Assembly: GCA_030612585.1 (NCBI GenBank)
Contig: JAUWNP010000219.1
Span: 1-7,169 of the forward strand
DNA from: Anaerolineae bacterium
Lineage (GTDB): Bacteria; Chloroflexota; Anaerolineae; B4-G1
Direction of reading: 5' to 3'
DNA length: 7,169 bases
Of the stretch, positions 1-5,398 are shown in pieces. The translations under genes were made by a program, and so were the position numbers. The notes beneath the pieces were generated by a model. The model saw nothing but the letters and a program-made list of their open reading frames with translations. It ran no database searches and was not told the DNA's origin. Position 1 is the first letter of the stretch. Every line of letters starts with the position of its first letter.

Positions 1-84
1 ACCGTGGTAATCATCCTGGACGAGATTGACCCTGCGATCCGGTGGGGGATGACGGCATTTGTGGATATCGAGGTGGGACAGTAG
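1..84 (+). CDS. C-terminal end of a probable HlyD/MacA-type membrane fusion (adaptor) protein, partial
   Basis: Frame 1 is open from the window edge to a TAG at 82-84 and gives 27 residues ending DIEVGQ. The pattern of short hydrophobic strands around an R-W-G-M-T-A core (residues 14-19 of the fragment) resembles the last beta strands of HlyD/MacA-type periplasmic adaptor proteins, which often carry an (R)xGM(T/S)A motif near the C-terminus. The adjacent FtsX/MacB-type permease and ATPase on the same strand support the idea, because adaptor, permease and ATPase genes are commonly adjacent in MacAB-like exporters. The stop codon lies inside the left arm of an inverted repeat (81-97). Only the tail is visible, so the family call rests on a short motif plus context. 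Confidence 0.6.
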   Translation, partial: TVVIILDEIDPAIRWGMTAFVDIEVGQ

Positions 85-149
85 GTTGGTAGATTGGGAA
101 ACTGGTAGATTGGTACATTGGGTACCAATCTACCAATCTACCAACCTAC
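81..149. repeat. Nested inverted repeat spanning the adaptor stop codon
   Basis: Two nested stems are visible. The outer arms 81-97 (GTAGGTTGGTAGATTGG) and 133-149 are perfect 17-bp reverse complements. The inner arms 103-116 (TGGTAGATTGGTAC) and 122-135 are perfect 14-bp reverse complements around the 5-nt loop ATTGG. The two right arms overlap by 3 nt, so not all pairs can form at once. The structure arises because 8-bp units run in reverse orientation (87-118) and then forward orientation (123 onward). It could form a cruciform or an mRNA hairpin between the adaptor and permease genes. No U-tract follows, so it is not an obvious intrinsic terminator. Confidence 0.85.
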
Positions 150-175
150 CAACGTACCAACGTACCAATATACCA
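123..175 (+). repeat. Tandem array of 8-bp unit TACCAANN upstream of the permease
   Basis: Six full units follow each other exactly every 8 bp: TACCAATC at 123 and 131, TACCAACC at 139, TACCAACG at 147 and 155, and TACCAATA at 163. A partial TACCA follows at 171-175. The array ends where the GGGGAG ribosome-binding site begins at 176. Bases 1-5 are invariant and variation is confined to the last two or three bases. It shares the TAC(C/G)AA core with the array at 2473-2536 before the next gene. Confidence 0.9.
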
Positions 176-181
176 GGGGAG
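176..181 (+). promoter_or_regulatory. Ribosome binding site of the permease (decides start 184)
   Basis: GGGGAG lies directly after the 8-bp array, with only CA between it and the ATG at 184. The spacing is unusually short. The minus-strand integrase remnant has nearly the same layout (GGGGGAG, CA, GTG). It favours 184 over the TTG at 118. Confidence 0.6.
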
Positions 182-183
182 CA

Positions 184-2457
184 ATGATACTCAAGAGCCT
201 TTTGCGCCGCAAGGCGCGCACACTGCTGACTGTTGCCGGCGTCGCCATCGGCGTCGCGGCTATCGTCGCGTTGGGGGCGCTGGCCGAGGGGCTGGCGGCT
301 GGCTACGGCGCGCTCGGTGGCGGCAGCGGAGCCGACCTGCTGGTGGCCCAGGCAGACGCGATAGACATCGTCTTCAGCGCGGTGGACGAGGAGGTGGGCA
401 CGGCCCTCACAAGCCTGTCCGGGGTGAAAGAGGTGGACAGTATGGTTTATACCTTCTCCTCCACAGAGGGCGTGCCCTACTTCATCGTCTTCGGCTATGA
501 GCCCGATGGGTTCGCCATCCAGCATTTCAAGATTGTGGCGGGAGAGGGGTTGACAGAGCAGGCAGCGAGACTCAGAGGGCGACCACTCATCCTGGGACGG
601 GCAGCAGCCGACGACCTGGGTAAAGAGGTCGGCGACACACTCCGGCTCTACGAGATCACCTACCGCATCGTGGGCATCTACGAGACGGGCGCGCCTTTCG
701 AGGACGGCGCAGCTGTGGTGCTGCTCCGGGAGGCCCAGGCCCTTGCCGGGCGTTCGCGCCAGGTGAGTGCCTTCTTGATCAAACTGCGGGATGCCCAGGA
801 TGCCGAGCGGATACGCCAGCGCATCGAGCAACGCTTTTCCGACCTCACGGTCACCCAATCCTCCGATTTCGCCCAGGAGCAGGAGATGATGGCCTACATT
901 CAAGGCTTCACCTGGGCTGTCTCATTTCTGGCGGTGCTCATCGGCGGGGTGGGAGTGATGAACACGGTATTGATGAGCGTCTTCGAGCGCACGAGGGAAT
1001 TCGGGACCTTGCGGGCCGTGGGATGGCGTCCGCGCCAGGTACTGGGTATGGTGCTGGGCGAGTCCCTGGCCCTGACCGGGTTGGGTGGATTGGTGGGGGC
1101 TGGCCTGGGCGTGGCGGCGGTGCGGGCTGTGGAGCACGTGCCGGCGGTGAGCGGCTTTCTGTCCACCACGTTCTCTCCCATTCTGTTTGTGCAGAGTATC
1201 AGTGTGGCACTGGCCCTGGGGTTGGTGGGCGGGGCTTATCCGGCGTGGCGGGCATCCCGCCTGCTGCCAGCAGAGGCCATGCGGGCCGAGGGCGGCACAG
1301 GGACACGGGCGTCGCGCTTCCTGAGACTCCCCTCCGCTTCGGGGGGGCTGGGGAGGGTGAGGTTCGGCGGAGCGGCACTGCGCAACCTCCTGCGGCAGCC
1401 CACGCGCACCCTGCTCACCACGACCGGCATCGGTATCGCCATCATGGCTATGGTCAGCCTGGGGGGGCTGGCCGATGGCCTCGTGGCGTCGATGACAGCC
1501 ATTGCTAGTGAGGGTGTCCAATTGGTCGGCATACAAGCAGACGCTTCAATAGACCTGAGCACGATTGACGTGCGGGTCGTGAACCACATCGCGGCCCTCC
1601 CCCGCGTACAGCATGCCGAGGGCTTTCTGACCGGCTACGCGGCCGCCGGCGATCTGCCCTTCTTCGTCGTCTTCGGCTACCATCCACGGGGACAGACGAT
1701 CCGCGACTTCCGCATCTTGGAGGGGGAGCCCCTGATCGCCAACCGGCAGATCATCATCGGTCGCGTGGCTGCGGATAACCTGGGCAGGCGAGTGGGCCAG
1801 ATGTTGCGCATCCTCAATAAGTCTTTCCACATCGTCGGCATCTACGAGACGGGAGTACCTTTCGAGGACGGGGGCGGCGTCGTCAGCCTGCGCGACGCTC
1901 AGGCCCTCTTCGGACAGCCACACAAGGTCAGTTTCCTGGGCGTCTGGTTGGAGGATCCAAACCAGGCCGAGTCGGTGGAGCAGGAGATCGAAACGCGCTT
2001 CCCCGAGGTCGCCATATCGCAGGCGAGCGAGTTCACCGAGGATGTGACGGACCTCCAACTCGCCCGCGCCAGCACCTGGGCCATCGCATTCCTGGCTCTG
2101 CTGGTGGGTGGGGTAGGCATGACGAACACGATGGTGATGAGTGTCCTCGAGCGCACGCGAGAGATCGGCGTTCTCCGGGCATTGGGCTGGCGCAAGGGAC
2201 AGGTGGTGTGGATGATCCTGCGCGAATCGCTGACCATGAGTCTGCTCGGCGGCGGCGGGGGTCTCGTGGCCGGCATCGCGTGTATTGGACTGCTCAACGT
2301 GAGCCCCTTTATGGCCGGCTTCGTGCGGGCCCGCTTCAGCCCTGGCCTCTTTGCCCAGGCTCTGGTCACCGCCCTCGTGCTGGGGGGCGTAGGTGGGGCC
2401 TATCCAGCCTGGCGGGCGTCGCGTATGCGGCCCGTACAGGCGCTCAGATACGAATAG
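184..2457 (+). CDS. Duplicated FtsX/MacB-type ABC transporter permease (two fused halves, 757 aa)
   Basis: This is the membrane subunit of an export-type ABC transporter of the MacB/LolCE/FtsX class. Each half has an N-terminal membrane helix (about residues 13-34 and 409-431), a MacB-type extracytoplasmic domain, and three C-terminal helices (about 243-265, 290-315 and 337-357; 631-654, 674-703 and 722-743), eight in all. Motifs occur twice at a spacing of about 388 residues: YETG(A/V)PFEDG at 166 and 554, F(I/V)VFGYxPxG ending near 107 and 501, ERTRExGxLRAxGWR after the second helix, and GGAYPAWRASR ending at 359 and 747. Typical family members are single halves of about 390-400 aa, so this is an internal duplication or gene fusion. 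The start at ATG 184 is preferred over the upstream TTG at 118 because GGGGAG lies at 176-181 and the protein then opens with the usual MILKSLLRRKARTLL. It lies between an adaptor tail and an ATPase gene. The linker (about 381-393) is encoded by a palindromic GC-rich repeat. Confidence 0.94.
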   Translation: MILKSLLRRKARTLLTVAGVAIGVAAIVALGALAEGLAAGYGALGGGSGADLLVAQADAIDIVFSAVDEEVGTALTSLSGVKEVDSMVYTFSSTEGVPYFIVFGYEPDGFAIQHFKIVAGEGLTEQAARLRGRPLILGRAAADDLGKEVGDTLRLYEITYRIVGIYETGAPFEDGAAVVLLREAQALAGRSRQVSAFLIKLRDAQDAERIRQRIEQRFSDLTVTQSSDFAQEQEMMAYIQGFTWAVSFLAVLIGGVGVMNTVLMSVFERTREFGTLRAVGWRPRQVLGMVLGESLALTGLGGLVGAGLGVAAVRAVEHVPAVSGFLSTTFSPILFVQSISVALALGLVGGAYPAWRASRLLPAEAMRAEGGTGTRASRFLRLPSASGGLGRVRFGGAALRNLLRQPTRTLLTTTGIGIAIMAMVSLGGLADGLVASMTAIASEGVQLVGIQADASIDLSTIDVRVVNHIAALPRVQHAEGFLTGYAAAGDLPFFVVFGYHPRGQTIRDFRILEGEPLIANRQIIIGRVAADNLGRRVGQMLRILNKSFHIVGIYETGVPFEDGGGVVSLRDAQALFGQPHKVSFLGVWLEDPNQAESVEQEIETRFPEVAISQASEFTEDVTDLQLARASTWAIAFLALLVGGVGMTNTMVMSVLERTREIGVLRALGWRKGQVVWMILRESLTMSLLGGGGGLVAGIACIGLLNVSPFMAGFVRARFSPGLFAQALVTALVLGGVGGAYPAWRASRMRPVQALRYE
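1326..1362. repeat. GC-rich palindromic repeat inside the permease gene, coding for the inter-half linker
   Basis: The segment contains CTCCCC (1327-1332) and its reverse complement GGGGAG (1350-1355) around TCCGCTTC and a run of seven G, then GGGTGAGG. From memory, this resembles dispersed intergenic repeats of the type CTCCCCTC-CGCTTCGG-GAGGGG-TGAGG seen in Chloroflexota and other GC-rich genomes. Here it is read in frame as R-L-P-S-A-S-G-G-L-G-R-V-R, exactly between the two permease halves. Confidence 0.6.
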
Positions 2458-2472
2458 ACCGGCTACAAAATC

Positions 2473-2536
2473 TGCGAATCTACGAATTTACGAATTTACG
2501 AATGTACGAATGTACGAATCTACGAACCCACGAATC
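2473..2536 (+). repeat. Tandem array of 8-bp unit TACGAATN upstream of the ATPase gene
   Basis: Eight consecutive 8-bp units: TGCGAATC, TACGAATT twice, TACGAATG twice, TACGAATC, TACGAACC and CACGAATC. A degenerate unit, TACAAAATC, precedes them at 2464-2472. The array fills nearly all of the 92-bp gap between the permease stop and the ATPase start and abuts the AAGGAG ribosome binding site at 2537. Confidence 0.9.
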
Positions 2537-2542
2537 AAGGAG
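2537..2542 (+). promoter_or_regulatory. Shine-Dalgarno that fixes the GTG start of the ATPase
   Basis: AAGGAG lies 7 nt before GTG 2550. The same frame is open much further upstream (an ATG at 2208 lies inside the permease gene), but only 2550 combines a good Shine-Dalgarno with a normal ABC ATPase N-terminus. Confidence 0.8.
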
Positions 2543-2549
2543 CGAGACT

Positions 2550-3416
2550 GTGGATAACGAAACGATCGTCGAAACGAGAGATCTGGTGAAGGTCTACGGT
2601 GACGGGGCGGAGGTGCGGGCGCTGGACGGGGCGAGCATGCGCGTGGCGCGGGGGGAATTTGTCTCTGTGATGGGGCCATCGGGCAGCGGCAAGTCCACGC
2701 TGCTCAACATGGTCGGTGCGCTGGACCGGCCCACCAGCGGCACGGTGCTGGTGAACGGGCAGGACGTGGCAGAGGTGCGCGATCTGGACACCTTCCGCGC
2801 CCGCACCGTCGGGTTCACCTTCCAGTTGCACAATCTGATCCCCACGCTGACCGCCCGCGAGAACGTCGAAGTGCCGATGATGGGCCAGCCCGTGGGCCGG
2901 GGGGAGCGGCGCCGGCGGGCCAAGGAGTTGCTGGCGTTGGTCGGGCTGGCCGGCCGGATGAACCACCTGCCCAACCAACTCTCCGGCGGCGAGCGGCAGC
3001 GGGTCGCCATTGCCCGCTCGCTGGCCAACCGGCCCGCGCTAGTCCTGGCCGACGAGCCCACCGGCGACCTGGACTCCCAGAGCGGCGCGGAGGTGATCGG
3101 ACTGATGCACCGGCTCAACAACGAACTGGGCACCACTTTCATCATCGTCACCCACGACCCCGCCGTGGCCCGCCAGACTGATCGCATCCTGATTATGCGG
3201 GACGGCGACATCGTGCACGAGCACATGGTGGGGGCCCCCTTTGAGGAGGACCTGGCCGCGTTCCGGCGCTCAGGACTGGGGCAGGCGCTGCTGGCGGGGG
3301 AGGAGGTGGCGCTGGCACCATTCGGCCCCGAGGAACGGGCCACGGTGCAGCGGCTGTTGAGCACTCGCGCGAAGGTGGCAGCCGGCAGTTGTGCAAGCGG
3401 CGCTGTGGGGTTATAA
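2550..3416 (+). CDS. ABC transporter ATP-binding protein, LolD/MacB type (288 aa)
   Basis: This is the cytoplasmic ATPase that should power the duplicated permease just upstream. All core motifs are present: Walker A GPSGSGKST at 42-50, Q-loop Gln 92 (in TFQLHNLIP), signature LSGGERQ at 144-150, Walker B LVLADEP at 164-170, D-loop GDLDS at 172-176 and switch His 202. The TFQLHNLIPTLTARENV stretch and HLPNQLSGGERQRVAIARSL are typical of the MacB/LolD/FtsE export subgroup. The family is usually about 225-250 aa. The roughly 70 residues after the His switch include a C-terminal extension from about 225 that I do not recognise. Start GTG 2550 is chosen for its Shine-Dalgarno. The last codons overlap a promoter for the next gene. 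The gene is probably co-transcribed with the permease, since only the repeat array separates them. Confidence 0.95.
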   Translation: MDNETIVETRDLVKVYGDGAEVRALDGASMRVARGEFVSVMGPSGSGKSTLLNMVGALDRPTSGTVLVNGQDVAEVRDLDTFRARTVGFTFQLHNLIPTLTARENVEVPMMGQPVGRGERRRRAKELLALVGLAGRMNHLPNQLSGGERQRVAIARSLANRPALVLADEPTGDLDSQSGAEVIGLMHRLNNELGTTFIIVTHDPAVARQTDRILIMRDGDIVHEHMVGAPFEEDLAAFRRSGLGQALLAGEEVALAPFGPEERATVQRLLSTRAKVAAGSCASGAVGL

Positions 3417-3417
3417 T
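3389..3417 (+). promoter_or_regulatory. Sigma-70-type promoter overlapping the ATPase 3' end, reading into degV
   Basis: There is a perfect -10 box TATAAT at 3412-3417 and a partial -35 TTGTGC at 3389-3394, separated by exactly 17 bp. In a region of about 65-70% GC a chance TATAAT is uncommon. The predicted start of transcription is near 3424, leaving a leader of only about 13 nt that just contains the AAGGAGG of degV. It suggests degV-HAD can be expressed independently of the transporter. Confidence 0.6.
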
Positions 3418-3425
3418 CAAGGAAC

Positions 3426-3432
3426 AAGGAGG
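3426..3432 (+). promoter_or_regulatory. Strong Shine-Dalgarno of the DegV gene
   Basis: AAGGAGG lies 4 nt before ATG 3437 and identifies that codon, not the upstream in-frame start at 3389, as the translation start. Confidence 0.8.
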
Positions 3433-3436
3433 AAAA

Positions 3437-4294
3437 ATGGCCCCATCCAAACGCAAAGTCAGCATCGTTACCGACAGCACCTCGTCCATGACGCAGGCCA
3501 TGGGGCAGGAGTATGGTGTCCACGTGATACCCGTCTACGTCGCCTTCGGAACCCAAACGTATGTCGACGGCGTCGAGATCGACTCCGAGTTATTCTATCG
3601 CCTGTTGCGCGGCAGCAAACAACTGCCCACCACGTCCCAACCGACAGCCGGGGATTTTGTGGAACTGTACACCGCGCTCTCTGAGCAGGCCGAGGCCATC
3701 GTCTCCATTCACGTGTCGCACAAGATGAGCGCGACCTTCGACTTGGCCCTGATCGCCAGCAAACAACTGCCGGACGTGCCGATCCACGTGCTCGACTCCC
3801 ACTCGGTCTCGATGGGGTTGGGTCTGATAGACATCGCGGCCGCCCGCGCCGCGGCCGCCGGACAGGACGCGGCACAGGTCGTGCGGCTGGTCGAGGAACT
3901 GAGCCCCAAGACGAACATCATCTTCACTGTGAAGACGCTGGAATACCTGCACAAGGGCGGGCGCATCGGCGGGGCTACGGCGCTGCTGGGGTCTGCGCTG
4001 AGGATCAAGCCGATCCTGTACGTGAGGGACGGGCTGGTCGAGCCGCTGGAGAAGCCGCGCACCAGGAAACGGGCCGTGGCCCGCGTGTTGGACCTGATGG
4101 CCGAACGGGTGGGATCGTCCGAGGTCGTGCACGCGGCGGTGCTGCACTGCGCTGCGCCCGACGATGCGCAGGTACTGGCCGAGCAGGTGGCAGCACGCTT
4201 CCACTGCGTGGAACTGATCACGGGCGAGGCTGGCCCGATCATCGGCACACATTGTGGCCCGGGGACGCTCGGGGTGGCGTTCTACGCCGAGTGA
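3437..4294 (+). CDS. DegV family protein (fatty-acid-binding, FakB-like), 285 aa
   Basis: DegV/FakB proteins bind a fatty acid and, where characterised, present it to the FakA kinase for acyl-phosphate formation. They are cytoplasmic and two-domain. Visible hallmarks are the N-terminal V-S-I-V-T-D-S-T-S strand-loop (8-16), the TTSQPT motif (65-70) whose Ser/Thr contact the lipid carboxylate, VSHKMSATF (93-101), VLDSHSVSMGLG (118-129), EYLHKGGRIGG (169-179), and a C-terminal GTHCGPGTLGVAFY (270-283). Its length matches the usual 280-290 aa. ATG 3437 has a strong AAGGAGG. The stop overlaps the ATG of a 13-codon mini-ORF that leads to the HAD gene (TGATG at 4292-4296), suggesting coupling. No FakA kinase is in the window, so the pathway role is inferred from the family only. 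Confidence 0.95.
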   Translation: MAPSKRKVSIVTDSTSSMTQAMGQEYGVHVIPVYVAFGTQTYVDGVEIDSELFYRLLRGSKQLPTTSQPTAGDFVELYTALSEQAEAIVSIHVSHKMSATFDLALIASKQLPDVPIHVLDSHSVSMGLGLIDIAAARAAAAGQDAAQVVRLVEELSPKTNIIFTVKTLEYLHKGGRIGGATALLGSALRIKPILYVRDGLVEPLEKPRTRKRAVARVLDLMAERVGSSEVVHAAVLHCAAPDDAQVLAEQVAARFHCVELITGEAGPIIGTHCGPGTLGVAFYAE

Positions 4295-4335
4295 TGGCTC
4301 AGCAGACGAAGCGGCGGGCCGAGTTTCGCCTATGA
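4294..4335 (+). CDS. 13-codon mini-ORF bridging degV and the HAD gene
   Basis: An ATG at 4294 overlaps the degV stop (TGATG), runs 13 codons (MAQQTKRRAEFRL) and stops at TGA 4333-4335, which overlaps the HAD ATG (ATGA at 4332-4335). Both overlaps are the classic geometry for translational coupling. The HAD gene has no convincing Shine-Dalgarno of its own, so re-initiation through this bridge would explain how it is translated. The peptide itself need not be functional, and a chance ORF in a 37-bp spacer is possible. Confidence 0.4.
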   Translation: MAQQTKRRAEFRL

Positions 4336-5039
4336 TCAGCGCCGCGATCTTCGACCTGGACGGCACACTCTTCACCGGCCACGTCTGGCTGGGCCTCTCG
4401 CGCTACCTGCGGCGATACCGCCGCAACCGGCTCTGGCTCTACGCCTTCATGGCGATCCATCTCCCCCCTAGCCTCCTCTGCCAGGTGCATCTGATGGCTC
4501 GCGGCAAGATGCGGCTCACCTGGGCCCGCAACATGTCGTGGATGCTGCGGGGGATGAGTATGACGGACGGTATGCGGGCCTTCACCTGGATCACCGACGA
4601 GTACGTCATGCCCCTGTTGCGGCCGGACGTCGCCGCGCTGCTGCGTGAGCACCAGGAGCGGGGCGAGCGGGTCATCCTGCTCTCGGGCGCTTTCCAGCCG
4701 CTGCTGGAGATCATCGGGCAGCGGTTGGGCGTGGATATAGTGCTCGGCACGCAGCCCGAACAGCGGGATGGACGTTACACCGGCCGCGCGCTGGAACCAA
4801 CCTGCCAGGGGGAGGGCAAGGCCATGCGACTGCGCGCCTACCTGGCCGGGGAGAGCAACGACGTTGACCCCAGCGCCTGCAGCGCCTACGCCGACAGCAT
4901 CTTCGACCTGCCGGTGTTGGAGATGGTGGGCCACCCGGTCGCCGTCTACCCGGACGAGGAGTTAGCGGCTTTGGCAGCGCAGCGGGGCTGGCCGATAGTG
5001 TCACACGGCGTTACTACTCAACCGCTGCCTCGAGAATAG
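4332..5039 (+). CDS. HAD-superfamily subfamily IB phosphatase-like hydrolase (235 aa)
   Basis: This is a probable cytoplasmic phosphohydrolase of the SerB-like HAD-IB group with an unknown substrate. Motif I is FDLDGTL with nucleophile Asp 8 and acid Asp 10. Motif II is VILLSGA with Ser 118. The motif III lysine is Lys 163 (in CQGEGKAMRL). Motif IV is AYADSIFDLPVLE with Asp 188 and Asp 192, followed by the typical VGHPVAVYPDEEL. A helical cap lies between about 17 and 95 and is rich in Arg, Trp and Met. The start ATG 4332 is the only one that places motif I at the usual position. It has no clear Shine-Dalgarno but overlaps the stop of a mini-ORF following degV, pointing to translation coupled to degV. 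The last 20 or so residues after the conserved domain are unremarkable. Confidence 0.92.
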   Translation: MISAAIFDLDGTLFTGHVWLGLSRYLRRYRRNRLWLYAFMAIHLPPSLLCQVHLMARGKMRLTWARNMSWMLRGMSMTDGMRAFTWITDEYVMPLLRPDVAALLREHQERGERVILLSGAFQPLLEIIGQRLGVDIVLGTQPEQRDGRYTGRALEPTCQGEGKAMRLRAYLAGESNDVDPSACSAYADSIFDLPVLEMVGHPVAVYPDEELAALAAQRGWPIVSHGVTTQPLPRE

Positions 5040-5052
5040 CCCAACGCTCCCA

Positions 5053-5177
5053 CGTCATTTCGAGCGAGCGCAGCAGCCTGTCCTGAGCGTAGTCGAAGGA
5101 AGTCGAGAAATCTCGTTCCCGTGTGCGCGAGATTCCTCGACTTCACTCCGCTGCGCTCCGTTCCGCTCGGAATGACG
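5053..5177. repeat. 125-bp nested palindromic repeat (CGTCATTTCGAGCG...CGCTCGGAATGACG type)
   Basis: The terminal arms 5053-5066 and 5164-5177 match at 13 of 14 positions as inverted repeats. Internal arms 5066-5074 and 5150-5158 (GAGCGCAGC/GCTGCGCTC) are perfect. The innermost arms 5102-5115 and 5128-5141 match at 13 of 14 around a 12-nt loop. The left side carries an extra piece, CCTGTCCTGAGCGTAGTCGAAGGA-like (about 5077-5100), not mirrored on the right. Such elements are familiar as dispersed intergenic hairpin repeats in Chloroflexota and Bacteroidota. It lies just after the HAD gene and may end its transcript by structure, although no T-tract follows. Confidence 0.85.
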
Positions 5178-5224
5178 GTTACATCATTTTCATCCTTGGT
5201 GGTGAGCCGAGGCTCATGGCGACT

Positions 5225-5323
5225 GCTCCCAGCACCCGTCCCGGGGGCATCCGATGCGGAGAATAACTGCTCAGGGTAAGACGCTCTCGCTGGCAATGCC
5301 CTCAGGGACGAGGGCTAAGAGCC
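5225..5323. repeat. Direct repeat copy 1, upstream of the radical SAM gene (99 bp)
   Basis: It aligns with 6268-6351 in the same orientation at 75 of 84 positions (about 89%) by hand. Copy 1 carries 15 extra bases (GGAGAATAACTGCTC, starting near 5258). It contains two short hairpins: ACCCGTCCCGGGGGC-like (around 5233-5248) and GCCCTCAGGGACGAGGGC-like (around 5298-5315). It starts at GCTCCCAGC and ends at AGAGCC. Confidence 0.85.
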
Positions 5324-5359
5324 GGATTGTGAATGACATTCAGAACGTTGAGCCGCTTT

Positions 5360-5381
5360 TTTGTCATTTGTTCATTTGTCA
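5360..5381 (+). repeat. Short tandem units TTTGTCA / TTTGTTCA / TTTGTCA
   Basis: Three near-identical 7-8-bp units run from 5360 to 5381, followed by TTGG. They end 17 bp before the radical SAM start, comparable in position to the 8-bp arrays before the permease and ATPase genes, though the unit sequence differs. Confidence 0.6.
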
Positions 5382-5398
5382 TTGGAACGTAGTTCCCC

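Larger units (their letters stand above)
5178..5398. other. Non-coding spacer before the radical SAM gene
   Basis: No credible gene is seen. The spacer holds a small hairpin (GAGCC GA GGCTC near 5204-5215), direct repeat copy 1 (5225-5323), three TTTGTCA-like units (5360-5381) and a GGAAC-GTA-GTTCC hairpin (5384-5396) ending 2 nt before the radical SAM ATG. No Shine-Dalgarno or clear promoter was found. Confidence 0.6.

Noticed and set aside
123..175. CRISPR-like array reading of the 8-bp repeats
   Set aside because: Units are contiguous with no spacers and far shorter than CRISPR repeats.
118..183. Upstream TTG start giving a 22-residue N-terminal extension to the permease
   Set aside because: The extension is encoded entirely by the 8-bp array and part of the hairpin. 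ATG 184 has a GGGGAG site and gives the usual N-terminus.
130..903. Long minus-strand ORF opposite the permease
   Set aside because: It is the antisense shadow of a clear membrane-protein gene in GC-rich DNA; the product is rich in His, Arg and Gly and has no recognisable domain.
2594..3556. 320-codon minus-strand ORF opposite the ATPase and degV start
   Set aside because: It spans two well-supported plus-strand genes and a promoter. Composition (Ser, Arg, Pro) is typical of antisense frames in high-GC genes.
5018..5296. Minus-strand 92-codon ORF
   Set aside because: It is composed of the 125-bp palindrome and direct repeat copy 1, with no independent coding signal.
5347..5353. GTTGAGC near 5347-5353 as an attC or attI core site
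   Set aside because: It fits GTTRRRY but no matching RYYYAAC partner or bulged arms lie at the right distance.
5333..5392. 19-codon ORF (MTFRTLSRFFVICSFVIGT) just before the radical SAM gene as a possible precursor peptide
   Set aside because: Half of it is the TTTGTCA repeat read in frame; it has no SD and no precursor-like core, so a RiPP precursor call is unsupported.
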